A stretch of DNA of 64,000 bases from Spongiihabitans sp965206355 (GTDB lineage: Bacteria; Pseudomonadota; Gammaproteobacteria; Arenicellales; Poriferihabitantaceae). The notes under the pieces are model-generated. The model was not told the origin of the DNA and ran no database searches. It was given only the letters and a program-made list of their open reading frames with translations. Both the position numbers and the translations under genes were made by a program. Of this stretch, positions 61,186 through 64,000 are shown piece by piece. The DNA is taken from NCBI GenBank assembly GCA_965206355.1, contig OZ242212.1, forward strand, positions 372,001 to 436,000. The letters run 5' to 3'. Position 1 is the first letter of the stretch, and the number at the start of each line of letters is the position of its first letter.

Positions 61186-64000
61186 TTGTGCGTGCCCCTT
61201 GTTTGTCGAAAAATATGGGGTCGGTTACCGTAACTTTATGATGCGTTCCGTCGAGGAGCGCAACATCCAGCGTTTGTCCTTTGAGATTGAAACCATCCTT
61301 GATTGAAGCCAGAGCGATAGAACGACCCACGTTCGGACTCATGTAACTTGAGCTAACGTGACCGAGCATCTTCATCGGTGGTTTTGGCTGGATCGCTTGC
61401 ACGATATGCGTGCCTTCAGGCAATACCAATTTCGGGTCGGCGGTGAGCAACCCGACCAATTGTTTTCTGCCCGACCTGGCGGTATCAATACGTGTGAATG
61501 AGCGTTTACCTAGAAAATCGGATTTTTTCTTGGACACGATCCAATCCATGCCCAAATCCATTGGAGTCATGGTGCCATCCGTATCCTGACCGACAATAAT
61601 GAAGCCTTTTTCGGCACGCAGTATGTGCATCGCTTCGGTACCATACGGACAGATGTCATATTTTTTGCCGCTTTTCATTAATGCTTGCCATAGTGCCAGA
61701 CCATATCGGGCAGGGACATTAATCTCAAAAGCCAACTCACCGGTAAAACTGATGCGATAAATTCGGGCAGGGATATTGGCAACCCTGCCTGCTTGCATGG
61801 ACATAAATGGAAAGGCTTCATTATCAAGCGGCAGATCGGTCAGATCCGCCAGTAACTTCCGCGCATTAGGCCCATTCAGCGATGCCACTGCCCATTGTTC
61901 GGTTACGCTGGTTGCATACACTTCCATGTCCGGCCATTCGGTCTGCAACCATTCTTCAATCCAGTTCATTACCCGTGCCGCACCACCTGACGTGGTGGTC
62001 ATGTGATAATGATTTTCGGCAACACAGGTAGTTACGCCATCGTCAAATACCATGCCATGTTCATTGAGCATCAACCCGTAGCGACTGCGCCCGGGTGCGA
62101 GCTGACTCCAAGCATTGGTATAGAGCATATTCAGAAATTGGGCAGTATCTTTACCCTGCAAATCTATTTTACCGAGGGTTGAGGCATCAAGCAGGGCACA
62201 GGAATTGCGAGCCGCAAGACATTCTCGTTGTACCGCATCATGCATTGATTCCCCACGCTTTGGAAAATAATACGGTCGCTTCCAATCGCCCACGTCTTCA
62301 TACACTGCCGCATTGTTGTCATGCCACGCCTGCATCGCAGTTTTACGTTCTTGCAGAAATAACTGACGGCGATCGTGGCCAACAATAGCGCCTAGGGTGA
62401 GTGGGGTATAAGGTGGTCGAAATGTCGTGGTGCCGATTTGCGGAATCGGCAGATTGCGCAGTTTTGACATCACGGAGAGCGCATTGATATTGGAAGTTTT
62501 GCCCTGATCAGTACCCATGCCCGTGGTGGTATATCGTTTCAGGTGTTCCACCGATTCAAAACCTTCGCGGGCAGCCAATTCAATATCCGCCACGGTGGAA
62601 TCATTGTGCAATTCATGAAAATGTTTTTTCTTGCCCTGACCAATAGGATGATCACAAGGCAAAATCCACAGCGGTCGTATTGGGGCTGTCTGAACAGGTG
62701 CCGGCACCGTGTCTAAGGTCAGATGATCTGTATCAAATCCGACCGCTTTAGCGGCAGCACAACCGGCATCAAAGCCTTCGCTTAAACAATCGCCTAATTG
62801 ATACGAAGCCCGACACGCACCGGCAACAAAACAAGGATTGTTAATGGCAGTTTGTGCGGGCACAAAGCAGTGCAAATCATCTCGGTATTTGAGCATGCCT
62901 TTTGCCTGACTAAACAGATGCAGTGTGGGAGTCCAACCACCCGATACGCCAATCACATCACAATCAATGGTTTGCACAGAACCGACAACCGCATTGCCGT
63001 CCTCGCTCAGCGACATCACCTCTGCCTTGCGAATTTTCTGCTGAGCAAAATCAACTCCACTAATGGTAGCATTTTCGATTACCTTGATACCGAGCTTTTT
63101 AGTTTGGGCAACCGCTTCACTTTGCGGCATTGCCCCCTGATAATGAAGCTGAGAATGTTGTCTAATATCAACAACTGTCACCTCTGCACCGACATTTTTC
63201 GCATCGCTGGCAGTCAGATAGCCACTGTCGTTGTTGGTTAGGATGACAATACGTTTACCGGGTAACACACCATAACGGTTGATGTAGCTACGAAGTGCCC
63301 CTGCCAGCATCACGCCGGGGCGGTCATTGTCAGCAAATACCAGCGGTCGCTCAAAAGCGCCTGTCGCCAGCACAACCTGTTTGGCGCGAATTTTCCACAG
63401 CCGTTCCCGAGCCCATTCTTTTGACTTGCAACCGTCATTGTGCGGTTGCGGGTGTCCATTGATACGTTGATTCGCCACTAAAAAATTGTAATCGTAGTAA
63501 CCGGTAACGGTTGTCCTTGACAACACGGTAACGTGTTTCATTTTGTTGAGCGAGGCCATTTTCTGCTCTATCCATTGTTGACCCCATTGGTTGTCATCAC
63601 AGTCATCGTGCGATGAAGGCTCGCTCAACAATGCGCCACCAAATTCATTCTTCTCATCCAGCAACATAACTCGCGCACCGGCGCACCCTGCCGCCCAGGC
63701 AGCCTGTATGCCGGCAGCTCCACCACCGATTACCAAGACATCGCAATGGGCAAAGGTTTTATCGTAATTGTCAGGATCAATGGCGGTTGGGGTTTTGCCA
63801 AGACCGGCCGACTTGCGAATAAATTTTTCATAGGTCATCCATAATGACGCTGGCCACATAAAGGTCTTATAGTAAAACCCAGCAGGCAAAACTCGTGACA
63901 GTTTGGAGCTTATTGCGCCGAGATCAAAATTGACCGACGGCCAGCAATTCTGAGAGCTGGCGCGCAAGCCTTCGTACAACTCCACTTCAGTGGCTCTGCG
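61178..64000 (-). CDS. soxA: Sarcosine oxidase alpha subunit (partial, 5' end beyond window)
   Basis: Large subunit with NAD(+)-binding and folate-binding (T-protein-like) parts. The frame runs off the right edge; the first complete codons read RRATEVELYEGL, matching the conserved RATxVELYDGL of the family. The N-terminal ferredoxin-like part (about 90 residues) lies outside. Visible order: GFYYKTFMWP, dinucleotide-binding DVLVIGGGAAGIQAAWAAGC, aminomethyltransferase-type domain (from about residue 560: EHGMVFDDGVTT), and a C-terminal TDPIFFDKQGARTNG. The usual genome order is soxBDAG. This is a different soxA from the thiosulfate gene at 6538. Confidence 0.93.
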   Translation of the reverse strand, partial: RRATEVELYEGLRASSQNCWPSVNFDLGAISSKLSRVLPAGFYYKTFMWPASLWMTYEKFIRKSAGLGKTPTAIDPDNYDKTFAHCDVLVIGGGAAGIQAAWAAGCAGARVMLLDEKNEFGGALLSEPSSHDDCDDNQWGQQWIEQKMASLNKMKHVTVLSRTTVTGYYDYNFLVANQRINGHPQPHNDGCKSKEWARERLWKIRAKQVVLATGAFERPLVFADNDRPGVMLAGALRSYINRYGVLPGKRIVILTNNDSGYLTASDAKNVGAEVTVVDIRQHSQLHYQGAMPQSEAVAQTKKLGIKVIENATISGVDFAQQKIRKAEVMSLSEDGNAVVGSVQTIDCDVIGVSGGWTPTLHLFSQAKGMLKYRDDLHCFVPAQTAINNPCFVAGACRASYQLGDCLSEGFDAGCAAAKAVGFDTDHLTLDTVPAPVQTAPIRPLWILPCDHPIGQGKKKHFHELHNDSTVADIELAAREGFESVEHLKRYTTTGMGTDQGKTSNINALSVMSKLRNLPIPQIGTTTFRPPYTPLTLGAIVGHDRRQLFLQERKTAMQAWHDNNAAVYEDVGDWKRPYYFPKRGESMHDAVQRECLAARNSCALLDASTLGKIDLQGKDTAQFLNMLYTNAWSQLAPGRSRYGLMLNEHGMVFDDGVTTCVAENHYHMTTTSGGAARVMNWIEEWLQTEWPDMEVYATSVTEQWAVASLNGPNARKLLADLTDLPLDNEAFPFMSMQAGRVANIPARIYRISFTGELAFEINVPARYGLALWQALMKSGKKYDICPYGTEAMHILRAEKGFIIVGQDTDGTMTPMDLGMDWIVSKKKSDFLGKRSFTRIDTARSGRKQLVGLLTADPKLVLPEGTHIVQAIQPKPPMKMLGHVSSSYMSPNVGRSIALASIKDGFNLKGQTLDVALLDGTHHKVTVTDPIFFDKQGARTNG

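Noticed and set aside
1..64000. tRNA or rRNA genes
   Set aside because: I looked for TTCGA-type T-loops with flanking stems and CCA ends and for rRNA signatures and found none convincing.

Overview
The window looks like the chromosome of a sulfur-oxidising, probably host-associated gammaproteobacterium. This rests on gene content and order: hemA-prfA-prmC, radC/coaBC/dut, gltB-gltD-hemE, nadK-recN-bamE, bepA, and a sox thiosulfate-oxidation cluster. GC content is moderate. Mobile-element debris and pseudogenes are unusually frequent for a housekeeping region, which suggests a genome in decay such as that of a symbiont. That lifestyle is inference.

Layout. 1-2.2 kb: cca (cut by the window edge) and trhO. 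2.3-3.4 kb: two wrecked genes (a phytanoyl-CoA dioxygenase and a quinone oxidoreductase). 3.6-9.0 kb: bepA, soxXYZA, a BioC-like methyltransferase and comF. 9.1-12.4 kb: hemA-prfA-prmC on the minus strand. 12.7-17.8 kb: DUF1015-serC-serA and a divergent alanine/serine-glyoxylate aminotransferase. 18-22 kb: two CorC/CNNM-type membrane proteins and cysC. 22.4-24.6 kb: groESL with a CIRCE operator and a terminator. 25-28.5 kb: comEC, a transposase remnant and an orphan HicB-like antitoxin. 28.5-34 kb: DUF1285 and hrcA (repressor for the CIRCE site), divergent from nadK-recN-acetyltransferase-bamE. 34-39.6 kb (minus strand): nucleoside phosphorylase, glycosyltransferase, mdh, rimI, type 4 UDG, leuA. 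39.6-41 kb: second transposase remnant and a candidate structured RNA. 41-48.3 kb: gltB-gltD-hemE. 48.3-53.3 kb: a type III restriction-modification locus with intact mod and destroyed res, then DUF1244. 53.5-57.7 kb: cobO, radC, coaBC, dut, gloB. 57.8-58.3 kb: a truncated nuclease and frameshifted queF. 58.5-64 kb: a glutamine amidotransferase, small and hypothetical ORFs, and sarcosine oxidase soxG-soxA (soxA runs off the edge).

The main non-genic finding is a family of ten short inverted-repeat elements of two lengths (about 139 and 162 bp). All begin GAGACC or a close variant, carry no transposase, and are flanked by perfect 5-bp target duplications. They behave as a recently active MITE. 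One disrupts res and two sit exactly on stop codons of other genes. I found no tRNA, rRNA, CRISPR array or prophage, and no clearly new multi-gene system. The best candidates for novelty are the MITE family, the structured RNA upstream of gltB, and the sox cluster whose SoxY lacks its carrier cysteine.
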